42,316 bases of DNA, from assembly GCA_003645615.1 (NCBI GenBank), contig QNBE01000003.1, forward strand, positions 1 to 42,316. The letters run 5' to 3'. This stretch comes from Caldifarciminota bacterium (GTDB lineage: Bacteria; Hydrothermota; Tepidihabitantia; B36-G15). Shown piece after piece: positions 24,784 to 33,230 of this stretch (positions are counted from its first letter, which is position 1; every line of letters begins with the position of its first letter). The notes beneath the pieces are model-generated. The model made no database searches and was not told the DNA's origin. It saw only the letters and a program-made list of their open reading frames with translations. A program made the translations under genes and the position numbers.

Positions 24784-25698
24784 ATGAAAGCGGGACAAGA
24801 ATTGTTCACTATGAGACATCAGAGAATGATCGTGTTAGCAGTCTTAACCATTGCTACCGTTATGTTGTCTTGTCCAAGAGATCCATATACCTATAATACA
24901 AATTTAAAACTCTTAGTTGGCGATACTATAGACTACCAGGATCATTCTACCTGCCCAGTAGTCTCCCCTGATGGAGAAAAGGTTTATTTTCTGTCACTCC
25001 CCTGGGACGAATGGGATGAGGAATATAATTATCAAGATGGCGTTGGTCGTCTATATGAGGTAAAATCTGATGGAACAGGTAAGCGGAAACTGCTCGATAA
25101 CATATTTGAAGCAATAACTATTTCTCCAGATGGTAAGAAACTTGCCGCCGTTTTGTGGCCCGATTCAGGCCTTGATAGAGACGCTACTAACTATATTGTT
25201 CTTATCGATGTAAATACATTATCGATGGATACCTTCGTAGTTTCTCACGGAGGCATCAATCAAATCGAATTCGGAAAGATATCAGAAAATGCTCTGTATT
25301 TCTCTTCGGGCGATAAGATTGTCAGACTTGATCTTTCCGACACCACCGAGCAGATAGTAGGGTATGGTTTAGGCTTCGATATTTCACCTGATGGGAAACT
25401 CTACATTGATTCTAAACTCCATTATGTTGAAATTAACCCAGATAGTAATGACCTTGCGATTTCTGTAGATACCGGTAGTTTCGGTGGAGGTAAGAGATTT
25501 TTGCTCCGTCATATTACTACTCAAGAAATCGACACTTTACCTGCCTCTTTGATTCCCTATAGTGGTGGGCGAGTCAATTTTCCCTATTGGTTTCCATCCG
25601 GAGATAAAATTGTATTCTCCAGTGCTTCGCCATCCTGGGAATTTCCCCATCCTGCACAAATTTGGATTCTTGAAAATTTCTTTGAACAAATTGAATAG
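24784..25698 (+). CDS. Lipoprotein with WD40/TolB-like propeller repeats
   Basis: 304 residues as drawn; the signal-like run MRHQRMIVLAVLTIATVMLSC suggests that ATG 24811 may be the real start and that Cys is lipidated (lipobox MLSC). The mature part has TolB/WD40-like PD40 motifs (CPVVSPDGEKVYFLS, AITISPDGKKLAAV, DISPDGKLYID, WFPSGDKIVFSS), pointing to a periplasmic or surface beta-propeller. Its codons are markedly AT-richer than those of genes on both sides, so it may have come by transfer or evolve under weak selection. GGAGGTGAG after the stop serves the next small ORF, so the two are probably co-transcribed. Confidence 0.72.
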   Translation: MKAGQELFTMRHQRMIVLAVLTIATVMLSCPRDPYTYNTNLKLLVGDTIDYQDHSTCPVVSPDGEKVYFLSLPWDEWDEEYNYQDGVGRLYEVKSDGTGKRKLLDNIFEAITISPDGKKLAAVLWPDSGLDRDATNYIVLIDVNTLSMDTFVVSHGGINQIEFGKISENALYFSSGDKIVRLDLSDTTEQIVGYGLGFDISPDGKLYIDSKLHYVEINPDSNDLAISVDTGSFGGGKRFLLRHITTQEIDTLPASLIPYSGGRVNFPYWFPSGDKIVFSSASPSWEFPHPAQIWILENFFEQIE

Positions 25699-25708
25699 GA
25701 GGTGAGTT

Positions 25709-25968
25709 ATGAGAATTTGTTGGATTATGATCTTTTTAACTGCGGTTTTCTCGTCTCTTAAAGCTGGTGAGCCTCCGTTATTCTACGCCGGGCTTTTTGT
25801 ATCAAGCGGCAGACCCAGGGTGAACGAAGAAATTAGGGAGGCCTATTATTTCCAGTAGAACCTCCAATCCAAACTGGTAACGATGTCTGTTACGTTTACA
25901 TGGGGCTATTGAAAGGCACAAAATGGCTGGTTACAATCTGGTATAATGAAGGGGAAGAGCTGGTATAA
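25709..25968 (+). pseudogene. Frameshifted small secreted protein
   Basis: An ATG at 25709 with GGAGGTGAG before it opens a 49-residue frame with a signal peptide (ICWIMIFLTAVFSSLKAG), ending at TAG 25856-25858. In the -1 frame, open from 25837, reading continues as FPVEPPIQTGNDV...KWLVTIWYNEGEELV to TAA 25966-25968, eight bases before the next gene. Joining them near 25837-25855 gives a sensible ~86-residue exported protein. So it is a gene with one frameshift (mutation or assembly error) or, less likely, one read by slippage. The first frame alone could also make a 49-aa peptide. It is too short for the ORF track. Confidence 0.5.
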
Positions 25969-25975
25969 GGGTGGG

Positions 25976-26422
25976 ATGGACTCAAGCCGATGGATAATAA
26001 ACGCTAACATCTGTATATTAATTCTCCTCTTAATTGGTTGTGGAAATGATTCTGAATGGTGGTCTCAGATCCAATTTGTTGATTCCACCTACCTTAGAGC
26101 GAAAACCGAGTATTTTATCGGTGATACCGTATACATTCTATTCACTGGTGAGCACCCTCATTCAGAAGTTCCTGATGATTTTTTAGTTGAAGTGTTGTCC
26201 AACTTAGGTGACCATGAATTTATCATACTTACCCCATTCCTATCCGGCCCTGATACCCTAACCAATCCTCGTATTGGCAAGATTAAGACACAAGAAGGGG
26301 ATACACTCTACTTAGAAAATAATGGAATTTTAGATGTAAAGCCTGGGGGAGATACAATTTTTGTACATTCTGGTTGGAAGACATTTCCAGCGTTGGATAC
26401 TGCTTATGTCAAAAGGCGGTGA
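25976..26422 (+). CDS. Lipoprotein of unknown function
   Basis: 148 residues from ATG 25976; I preferred this to 25946 because the earlier start lies inside the preceding frame's coding end and because MDSSRWIINANICILILLLIGC gives a normal lipoprotein signal with lipobox LIGC. AAGGGTGGG just upstream can act as Shine-Dalgarno. The mature part (TYLRAKTEYFIGDTVYILFTGEHP, VKPGGDTIFVHSGWK) looks like beta structure without a family I can name. AT-rich codon use matches 24784-25698, so these genes form one compositional patch and probably one transcript. Confidence 0.62.
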   Translation: MDSSRWIINANICILILLLIGCGNDSEWWSQIQFVDSTYLRAKTEYFIGDTVYILFTGEHPHSEVPDDFLVEVLSNLGDHEFIILTPFLSGPDTLTNPRIGKIKTQEGDTLYLENNGILDVKPGGDTIFVHSGWKTFPALDTAYVKRR

Positions 26423-26582
26423 ATAATGAGATGGGTGATTGGCGTTGATTAGTTTATTTTTACTTATGGGAAAAAGCTTGTTATTGTGGAGGCATCTTCC
26501 CTCAGAAATAAGAGTGGTAAGGGAGAATTCGGGAGAGATGATCAAGCGGATTTGCCTTAGAAGAGTCAATTAACCCCTCTGG

Positions 26583-26610
26583 TTGACATCGGTCTGAGCC
26601 CGAATAATAT
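26583..26610 (+). promoter_or_regulatory. Promoter of propionyl-CoA operon (TTGACA-N16-TAATAT)
   Basis: A consensus TTGACA (26583-26588) and TAATAT (26605-26610) are 16 bases apart. The start is expected at 26617-26618, one or two bases before ATG 26619, so the message of the whole operon begins essentially leaderless. The ORF-track TTG at 26610 overlaps the -10 and is rejected. Confidence 0.7.
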
Positions 26611-26618
26611 TGATAACT

Positions 26619-28151
26619 ATGAAGGACCTTGACGACCTGAGGGCTGAGGCCCTTAAGGGCGGTGGGGAGGAAAGGATAAAGAGACAGCATGAGGCCGGCA
26701 AACTTACTGCCCGGGAGCGGATCGATCTCCTGCTCGATCCCGATACCTTCCAGGAGATCGGGATGTTTGTTACCCACCGGTGTCATGATTTCGGCATGGA
26801 GAAGAAGAAGATCTTGGGGGATGGGGTCGTCACCGGCTACGGCCAGATCCATGGCCGTCTGGTCTACATCTTTGCCGAGGATTTTACCGTTTTCGGCGGA
26901 TCGCTCTCCAAGGCCTATGCTGAGAAGATCTGTAAGATCCAGGAGCTCGCCCTCAAGAATGGTGCCCCGATCATCGGCCTGAAGGACTCTGGCGGGGCCC
27001 GTATCCAGGAGGGGGTCGATTCCTTAGCCGGTTATGCCGATTTCTTCCTGAGAAATGTCCTCGCCTCCGGTGTTATCCCCCAGATCTCGGCAATCATGGG
27101 ACCCTGTGCCGGTGGTGCGGTCTACTCTCCCGCCCTCACCGATTTCGTCTTTATGGTAAAAAAGACCAGCTACATGTTCCTGACCGGTCCGGATGTGATC
27201 AAGGCTGCCACCCATGAGGAGGTAACCTTCGAGGAGCTGGGCGGGGCGATGGTCCACAATACCAAGAGCGGTGTCGCCCACTTTGCCGCCGATTCAGAGG
27301 AGGAGTGTCTGGCGATGATCCGGAAGCTCCTCACCTTTCTCCCCCAGAACAACCTCGAGGATCCGCCCCGGAGTGAGTGCCATGATCCGATCGATCGGAT
27401 GGACGAGTCCTTAGACACCATCGTTCCCGAGGATCCGACCAAGCCCTATGATATGAAGGATGTTATCAAGAAGGTGGTTGACGATGGCGATTTCTTCGAG
27501 GTCCATGAGCACTTTGCCCCCAATATCATCACCGGATTTGCCCGGCTCGATGGCCAGCCGATCGGGATCGTAGCCAATCAGCCCGCCTACCTTGCCGGCG
27601 TCCTTGACACCCTCTCCTCGGCCAAAGGGGCGAGATTCGTCCGATTCTGCGACTGCTTCAACATCCCCCTCGTCGTCTTTGAGGATGTCCCCGGATTTCT
27701 TCCCGGAGTGAGTCAGGAGCACTCCGGGGTGATCAAGGAGGGGGCAAAGCTCCTCTATGCCTTCTGTGAGGCAACCGTCCCCAGACTGACCGTCATCACC
27801 AGGAAGGCCTACGGTGGTGCCTACTGCGTGATGAACTCCAAACATATCCGGGCCGATATCAACTTTGCCTGGCCAACCGGACAGATTGCGGTTATGGGGG
27901 CGGAAGGGGCGGTCAACATCCTCTACCGGAAAGAGCTTAAGCAGGCGTCGGATCCGGAGAAACTCCGCCAGAAGCTGATCAAGGAGTATAATGAGAAATT
28001 CAACAACCCCTATATCTCTGCCAGCCTCGGCTATATCGATGATGTGATTAAACCACATGAGACGAGATTAAAACTGATCCTGGCGCTCCGATCGATTGAA
28101 AATAAGAGGGATCGAAACCCTCCCAAGAAGCATGGCAACATCCCCCTTTAG
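26619..28151 (+). CDS. Acyl-CoA (propionyl-CoA) carboxylase beta / carboxyltransferase subunit
   Basis: 510 residues from ATG 26619. It is a crotonase-fold carboxyltransferase: [13 protein letters not shown] near the start, then [33 protein letters not shown] and [16 protein letters not shown], and in the C-terminal half [14 protein letters not shown] and [14 protein letters not shown]. This is the PCCB/MmdA family, which moves carboxyl from biotin to propionyl-CoA. Biotin carboxylase, biotin carrier, mutase and epimerase follow directly, and no membrane decarboxylase subunit is present, so a carboxylase making methylmalonyl-CoA fits best. The start is almost leaderless. The 3' end overlaps the next gene by 20 bases. 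Confidence 0.92.
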   Translation: MKDLDDLRAEALKGGGEERIKRQHEAGKLTARERIDLLLDPDTFQEIGMFVTHRCHDFGMEKKKILGDGVVTGYGQIHGRLVYIFAEDFTVFGGSLSKAYAEKICKIQELALKNGAPIIGLKDSGGARIQEGVDSLAGYADFFLRNVLASGVIPQISAIMGPCAGGAVYSPALTDFVFMVKKTSYMFLTGPDVIKAATHEEVTFEELGGAMVHNTKSGVAHFAADSEEECLAMIRKLLTFLPQNNLEDPPRSECHDPIDRMDESLDTIVPEDPTKPYDMKDVIKKVVDDGDFFEVHEHFAPNIITGFARLDGQPIGIVANQPAYLAGVLDTLSSAKGARFVRFCDCFNIPLVVFEDVPGFLPGVSQEHSGVIKEGAKLLYAFCEATVPRLTVITRKAYGGAYCVMNSKHIRADINFAWPTGQIAVMGAEGAVNILYRKELKQASDPEKLRQKLIKEYNEKFNNPYISASLGYIDDVIKPHETRLKLILALRSIENKRDRNPPKKHGNIPL

Positions 28152-29631
28152 AAAGATCCTGATCGCCAATCGGGGTGAGATCGCAATTCGGGTGATGAGG
28201 GCCTGCCGGGAGCTCGGAATCACTGCGGTGACTGTCTACTCCGAGGCAGACCGGGCCTCCAAACATGTCCGGTATGCCGATGAGGCCTATGAGATCGGTC
28301 CACCCCCTTCAACCGAGAGCTATCTCCGGATCGACCGGATCATCGATGTCGCCAAAATCTCCGGCTGTCAGGCGATCCATCCCGGCTACGGCTTTCTGGC
28401 CGAAAATCCTGAGCTGCCCAAGGCCTGTGAAGCGGAGGGGATCATCTTTATCGGTCCCGATTCTAAGGCGATGGCACTGGTCGGTGACAAGACCCAGGCC
28501 CGTAGGACGGTCGAGGCAGCCGGAATACCGATCATCCCGGGGATCAAGGAGCCGATTGAGGATCTCAAAAAAGCCTCTGAGGTTGCCACCCGGCTTGGCT
28601 ATCCGATCCTGCTCAAGGCGGCCGGTGGAGGAGGTGGAAAGGGGATGAGGGTTGTCGAGAAGGAGGAGGAGCTCAAGTCCAGCTTCGAACGGGCCCAGTC
28701 CGAGGCCGAATCCGCCTTTGGTAATCCCGCCATCTATATCGAAAAATTTCTGATCCAGCCCCGCCATATCGAGATCCAGATCCTGGCCGACCATCATGGC
28801 AACATCATCCATCTCAATGAACGGGAGTGCTCAATCCAGCGCCGTTATCAGAAGCTGATCGAGGAATCGCCCAGTCCGATTGTTGATCCCGACCTGAGAG
28901 AGAAGATGGGTGAGGCGGCCAAACGGGCGATCAGGGCCTCGGGTTATACCAATGCCGGAACCGTAGAATTCTTAGTCGATCAAAAGAAGAACTTCTACTT
29001 TCTGGAGGTGAATGCCCGACTCCAGGTTGAACATCCGGTCACCGAGCTTGTCACCGGTGTCGACCTGGTCAAGGAGCAGATCCGGATCGCTGCCGGTGAA
29101 CCCCTCCGCTATGCTCAGGATGATATCGGCTTGAAGGGGGCGGCAATCGAATGCAGGATCTCGGCCGAGGATCCAGAGACCTTCCTCCCCTCAACCGGAA
29201 AGATCACCGAGATGATCGAACCGGCCGGTCCTGGTGTGAGGGTTGAGTCCGGTATCTATGAGGGCTATGAGGTCCCGGTCTATTACGACCCTCTAATCGC
29301 CAAGGTGATCACCTGGGGTCGGGACCGGAAGGAGGCGCTTTCCAGGATGGTCCGGGCCTTGGAGGAGTATCGGATCAAAGGGATCAAGACGACGATACCT
29401 TTCCATAAGCGGATACTGAACTACCCCCCCTTTATTGAGGGTAATTACCATACCCAGACCATAACCGAAGTTGAGCCGAGCATGGAGAACCACCATATCG
29501 AGATCGGGGCAGTTGCGGCCACGATTGTGGCCATGGCCGAGACCAGAATCAGCATTCAAAAGGCAAGACCCGGAATCAATCCCTGGAAACTCTCCGGGAG
29601 GGTCAATGGCCTACGTGGTTCAGGCTGGTGA
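28132..29631 (+). CDS. Biotin carboxylase subunit (acyl-CoA carboxylase alpha)
   Basis: 499 residues from ATG 28132 ([21 protein letters not shown]); the ORF-track start at 28096 adds a stretch read out of frame inside the previous gene. It is a classic ATP-grasp biotin carboxylase: [26 protein letters not shown], the glycine loop [41 protein letters not shown] and [14 protein letters not shown]. It carboxylates biotin on the separate carrier protein that follows, using bicarbonate and ATP. Length fits a stand-alone AccC-type subunit. The 3' end overlaps the biotin carrier gene by 26 bases. Confidence 0.94.
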   Translation: MATSPFRKILIANRGEIAIRVMRACRELGITAVTVYSEADRASKHVRYADEAYEIGPPPSTESYLRIDRIIDVAKISGCQAIHPGYGFLAENPELPKACEAEGIIFIGPDSKAMALVGDKTQARRTVEAAGIPIIPGIKEPIEDLKKASEVATRLGYPILLKAAGGGGGKGMRVVEKEEELKSSFERAQSEAESAFGNPAIYIEKFLIQPRHIEIQILADHHGNIIHLNERECSIQRRYQKLIEESPSPIVDPDLREKMGEAAKRAIRASGYTNAGTVEFLVDQKKNFYFLEVNARLQVEHPVTELVTGVDLVKEQIRIAAGEPLRYAQDDIGLKGAAIECRISAEDPETFLPSTGKITEMIEPAGPGVRVESGIYEGYEVPVYYDPLIAKVITWGRDRKEALSRMVRALEEYRIKGIKTTIPFHKRILNYPPFIEGNYHTQTITEVEPSMENHHIEIGAVAATIVAMAETRISIQKARPGINPWKLSGRVNGLRGSGW

Positions 29632-30109
29632 GGATCGTTTCAAGATCGAAGCAAAGAGGCTCGAGGCCAAGCCCCATGAGGATATCTATGAGGTCGAGAT
29701 CGATGGGCGGAAGATGGTAGTCTCGATCGCCCGGATCTCACCCACCCATCTCTCGATCCTGGTCGATAATAACTCCTACGATGTTGAGGTCGAGCGGTTT
29801 GGCAATGACTATCAGGTCTCAATCCGCGGGGAGGTCTATAACTTCCAGGTTCGGGACGAGCGGGAATTGGTCCACACCACCCACCATGAGAGTGGCGAGA
29901 GTATCATCACCGCACCGATGCCCGGTCTGGTCGTCGATGTTGTCGTCGAAAAAGGGAAGGAGGTAAAGAAGAAGGAGAAACTTCTGATCCTGGAGGCGAT
30001 GAAGATGCAGAATGAGATCCGTTCTCCCCGTGATGGTAAGGTGATTGAGATAAAGGTAGGACCGGGTGATTCAGTCAACACCGGTGATGAGCTATTGGTT
30101 ATCGGATGA
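29606..30109 (+). CDS. Biotin carboxyl carrier protein of acyl-CoA carboxylase
   Basis: 167 residues from ATG 29606, preceded by GGGAGGG; the longer ORF-track start (29471) reads the previous gene in another frame. The first ~95 residues form a beta-rich adaptor, as in propionyl-CoA carboxylases where a BT-like domain joins the carrier to the other subunits. The C-terminal biotinyl domain has [10 protein letters not shown] and the biotin site EAMKMQNE, with Lys as the attachment residue. It swings carboxybiotin between the biotin carboxylase and the carboxyltransferase. The stop overlaps the mutase start by four bases. Confidence 0.93.
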   Translation: MAYVVQAGEDRFKIEAKRLEAKPHEDIYEVEIDGRKMVVSIARISPTHLSILVDNNSYDVEVERFGNDYQVSIRGEVYNFQVRDERELVHTTHHESGESIITAPMPGLVVDVVVEKGKEVKKKEKLLILEAMKMQNEIRSPRDGKVIEIKVGPGDSVNTGDELLVIG

Positions 30110-31662
30110 GCTTTAAACCCTATTATACTCCCGAGGATCTCAAAGATTTCGACTACGATCGTGATCTCGGTCGACCCGGCCATTTCCCTTATACCCGTGG
30201 TGTCTATGAGACGATGTATCTCGGTCGGCTCTGGACCATGCGCCAGTATGCCGGCTTTGGCACCGCTGAGGAGTCGAACCGCCGTTACCGCTATCTCCTC
30301 GATCAGGGTCAGACCGGCCTCTCGGTCGCCTTCGATTTGCCCACCCAGCTCGGTTACGACTCCGACCACCCTCTTGCCCGGGGTGAAGTCGGGAGGTGTG
30401 GTGTTGCCATCGATACGGTCGAGGATATGAAGATCCTCTTTGATGGGATCCCCCTGGATCGGGTCTCCACCTCGATGACCATAAATGCCACCGCTTTGGT
30501 CCTTCTGGCTATGTATCTTGTCGTTGCCGAGGAGGTGGGTATCGATCCTGAGAAGCTGACCGGGACGGTCCAGAACGATATCCTTAAAGAGTATATCGCC
30601 CGGGGGAATTATATCTATCCCCCCCGACCCTCAATTAGGCTCACCCTGGATTTGATTGAGTTCTGCAGACAGAACCTCCCGAAATGGAATCCCATCTCAA
30701 TCTCCGGCTATCACATCCGGGAAGCGGGGAGCAATGCGGTTCAGGAGATCGCCTTCACCTTGGCCAATGGAATCGCCTACCTGGAGGCGGCTCAGACCCG
30801 TGGCATCGATATCGATAGGTGTGCCGAACGTTTCTCCTTCTTCTTTGGAGCCCATAATAATCTCTTAGAGGAGGTGGCAAAGTTCCGGGCTGCCCGGAGG
30901 CTCTGGGCCCGGATCATCAAAGATCGTTTCGGCATCGAAAACCCCAAGGCCCAACGGCTCCGATTCCACACCCAGACTGCGGGTTGTACCCTGACCGCAC
31001 AGCAGCCGGAGAACAATGTTGTCCGGGTTGCCTTCCAGGCCTTAGCCGCAGTCCTGGGAGGAACCCAATCGCTCCATACCAATGCCAAAGATGAGGCACT
31101 GGCCCTGCCCACTGAGGACTCCGCCCTCCTGGCATTGAGGACCCAGCAGATCATCGCCCATGAGTCCGGGGTCGCCCAGACAATCGATCCCTTAGCTGGC
31201 TCCTATCTGATCGAATATCTGACCGACCAGATCGAAAAGGAGGCAAGGGATTATATCGACCAGATTGATCGGATGGGGGGTGCCATCGCCGCCGTTGAGA
31301 ATGGATTCTTCCGCCGCGAGATCGAAGATAGCGCTTACCAATATCAGAAAGAGGTGGAGGAGAAGAAACGGAAGATCGTTGGGGTGAATATATTTACCGA
31401 TGATCGGCAGCCGAGATATGAGATCCTCAAGGTTCGTCCCGAGGTTGAACACCGCCAGATTGAGCAGTTGAGAGCGATAAAGAAGAATCGAGATCAGAGA
31501 AGGGTTACCACCCTGCTTTCCCAACTGAAGGAAGAAGCAGCGGGGAAGAAGAATCTGATGCCAACCATCATCGAACTGGTTCGAGTTAGGGCAACCCTCG
31601 GGGAGATATCGGATGCTCTCCGAGCGGTCTTTGGTGAATACAAGGAGTTTCAGCGATTATGA
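30106..31662 (+). CDS. Methylmalonyl-CoA mutase, large-subunit catalytic domain only
   Basis: A 518-residue TIM-barrel mutase domain. It matches the family through [48 protein letters not shown] and [17 protein letters not shown]. Residues that from memory separate methylmalonyl-CoA from isobutyryl-CoA mutase look like the methylmalonyl type (Tyr in TMY, Arg in EYIARGNY). It interconverts methylmalonyl-CoA and succinyl-CoA with adenosylcobalamin. The C-terminal B12-binding domain is absent and no gene for it follows; in split mutases this is a separate ~130-residue protein that must be encoded elsewhere. It overlaps the carrier and epimerase genes by four bases. Confidence 0.92.
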   Translation: MSFKPYYTPEDLKDFDYDRDLGRPGHFPYTRGVYETMYLGRLWTMRQYAGFGTAEESNRRYRYLLDQGQTGLSVAFDLPTQLGYDSDHPLARGEVGRCGVAIDTVEDMKILFDGIPLDRVSTSMTINATALVLLAMYLVVAEEVGIDPEKLTGTVQNDILKEYIARGNYIYPPRPSIRLTLDLIEFCRQNLPKWNPISISGYHIREAGSNAVQEIAFTLANGIAYLEAAQTRGIDIDRCAERFSFFFGAHNNLLEEVAKFRAARRLWARIIKDRFGIENPKAQRLRFHTQTAGCTLTAQQPENNVVRVAFQALAAVLGGTQSLHTNAKDEALALPTEDSALLALRTQQIIAHESGVAQTIDPLAGSYLIEYLTDQIEKEARDYIDQIDRMGGAIAAVENGFFRREIEDSAYQYQKEVEEKKRKIVGVNIFTDDRQPRYEILKVRPEVEHRQIEQLRAIKKNRDQRRVTTLLSQLKEEAAGKKNLMPTIIELVRVRATLGEISDALRAVFGEYKEFQRL

Positions 31663-32042
31663 GGATCGATCACATCGGTATTGTCGTCAGGGATCTCGAC
31701 TCCGCCATCCGATTCTATCGGATGATCGGAGCCGAGATCGGCGAGCGGACCAGACTTGAGGAGCAAGGTGCTGACATCCAGGTGATCATCTTGGGAACCG
31801 CTCGTATCGAACTCCTCACCCCATTTAAGGAGGGACCGATCTCCAGGTTCCTGGAGAAACATGGTGAGGGGATGCATCACATCTGTATTGAGGTGGAGGA
31901 TATCGAGGAGATGATCGAGAGATTGAAGGCGGGCGGTTTTAAGATGGTGGATGAGGAGCCCAGACCCGGACTGGAGGGGCTCATCGCCTTCATCCATCCC
32001 AAACTGACCCACCATGTCCTCTATGAGTTGAAAGAGAGGTGA
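31659..32042 (+). CDS. mce: Methylmalonyl-CoA epimerase
   Basis: 127 residues of the glyoxalase/VOC fold, the usual epimerase length. Metal ligands fall where expected: His in DHIGIVV near residue 4, an internal Gln (ADIQVIIL), His in MHHICIEV and a C-terminal acidic residue. It interconverts (S)- and (R)-methylmalonyl-CoA, connecting the carboxylase product to the mutase substrate, and it lies directly after the mutase with a four-base overlap. Together with the preceding genes it completes the propionyl-CoA to succinyl-CoA route except for the B12-binding mutase subunit. Confidence 0.94.
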   Translation: MRIDHIGIVVRDLDSAIRFYRMIGAEIGERTRLEEQGADIQVIILGTARIELLTPFKEGPISRFLEKHGEGMHHICIEVEDIEEMIERLKAGGFKMVDEEPRPGLEGLIAFIHPKLTHHVLYELKER

Positions 32043-32045
32043 AGT

Positions 32046-33230
32046 ATGGATAAAGACAACATGTCCCTCGAGACCCTTGTCGTCCATGGGGCCCAGAAAC
32101 CGGATCCAACCACCGGGGCCATCTCAACACCGATCTACCAGACCTCGACCTTTGTCTTCAAGGATCCCGACCACGGTGCCCGACTCTTCCGGGGTGAAGA
32201 GGAGGGTTATATCTACACCCGAGTTGGCAATCCGACGATCGAGATCCTGGAGCGGAAGCTCGCCCTGCTCGAATCTGCTGAGGCCGGAGTTGCCTTCGCC
32301 TCGGGGATGGCGGCAATCTTCAACACCATCATCTCCATCGCATCAGCCGGTGATCATATCATCGTCGATGATACCGTCTATGGGGGAACCTACGCCCTGA
32401 TGACCAAGATCATCCCAAGGCTCGGGATCGAGGTCTCAATCGTTAACTGCGCCGATGAGAAGGAGATCGAGAGTAAGATAAAGGGGAATACCAGGCTCAT
32501 CTTTTTTGAAACCCCTTCCAATCCAACCCTGAAGGTTATCGATATCGGGCAGATATCACGGCTCGGTCACGACCATAAACTTGTCGTTGTGGTCGATAAC
32601 ACCTTTGCGACCCCCATCCTCCAGCGTCCGATCGAGCATGGTGCTGATATTGTGGTCCATTCGATGACCAAGTATCTGAGTGGACATGGAGATACTATCG
32701 GCGGGATCGTGGTAGGCAGGAGGGAGTATATTGAAAGGTTGAGGGAGGAGACGGCAATCGATGTCGGAAGCTGTATCTCACCGTTTAATGCCTGGCTCAT
32801 CCTCCGCGGTATCAAGACCTTGTATCTTCGGATGATCCGCCATTCGGAGAATGCCTATAAGGTGGCAAGATTCCTGAAGGATCATCCCAAGGTGGAGCGG
32901 GTGATGTATCCCGGTCTTGAGGATGATCCCGGCCATAAGATCGCCAGAAAGCAGATGCTACTCTTCGGCGGGATGGTATCCTTTGAGATTGCTGGTGGTC
33001 GGGAGGCGGGCAAGAGGCTGCTCTCCAATCTCAACCTCTGCACCTTGGCGGTCAGTCTTGGTGATACCGACACCCTGATCGAACACCCGGCCTCAATGAC
33101 CCATTCCACCTATTCCGATGAGGAGTGCCTAAAGTTTGGCATCACCCCTGGTCTGATCCGAATCTCGGTTGGGATCGAAAATGGAACTGAGATCTGCGAG
33201 GATCTGGCCCGGGGGTTGGAGGGTGTCTAA
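32046..33230 (+). CDS. Cys/Met-metabolism PLP enzyme, probable methionine gamma-lyase
   Basis: 394 residues of the cystathionine gamma-synthase/methionine gamma-lyase family. The PLP Lys is in HSMTKYLSGHGD; other marks are YTRVGNPT, FASGMAAIFN, VVDNTFATP and the C-terminal HPASMTHS. Family members include cystathionine synthase, cystathionine lyase and methionine gamma-lyase, which sequence alone separates poorly. Its place three bases after the epimerase argues for a lyase making 2-oxobutyrate, which feeds propionyl-CoA. Against this, the Cys typical of many methionine gamma-lyases is Gly here (VYGGTYALM), as in cystathionine enzymes. Family certain, exact reaction inferred. Confidence 0.85.
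   Translation: MDKDNMSLETLVVHGAQKPDPTTGAISTPIYQTSTFVFKDPDHGARLFRGEEEGYIYTRVGNPTIEILERKLALLESAEAGVAFASGMAAIFNTIISIASAGDHIIVDDTVYGGTYALMTKIIPRLGIEVSIVNCADEKEIESKIKGNTRLIFFETPSNPTLKVIDIGQISRLGHDHKLVVVVDNTFATPILQRPIEHGADIVVHSMTKYLSGHGDTIGGIVVGRREYIERLREETAIDVGSCISPFNAWLILRGIKTLYLRMIRHSENAYKVARFLKDHPKVERVMYPGLEDDPGHKIARKQMLLFGGMVSFEIAGGREAGKRLLSNLNLCTLAVSLGDTDTLIEHPASMTHSTYSDEECLKFGITPGLIRISVGIENGTEICEDLARGLEGV

Noticed and set aside
25942-25947. TATAAT as an extended -10 promoter for the lipoprotein at 25976
   Set aside because: The sequence also reads as conserved coding (WYN) of the frameshifted gene, and no -35 at 16-17 bases is present; a promoter here cannot be excluded but is not supported.
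26649-26660. Perfect palindrome GCCCTTAAGGGC early in the carboxylase gene
   Set aside because: It is short and lies inside conserved coding sequence; probably chance from codon choice.
27411-28058. 215-aa minus-strand ORF inside the carboxylase beta gene
   Set aside because: The GATC-rich codon pattern creates long open antisense frames; the plus-strand gene has full family motifs.
28309-28812. 167-aa and other minus-strand ORFs opposite the biotin carboxylase
   Set aside because: Shadows; the ATP-grasp motifs lie on the plus strand.
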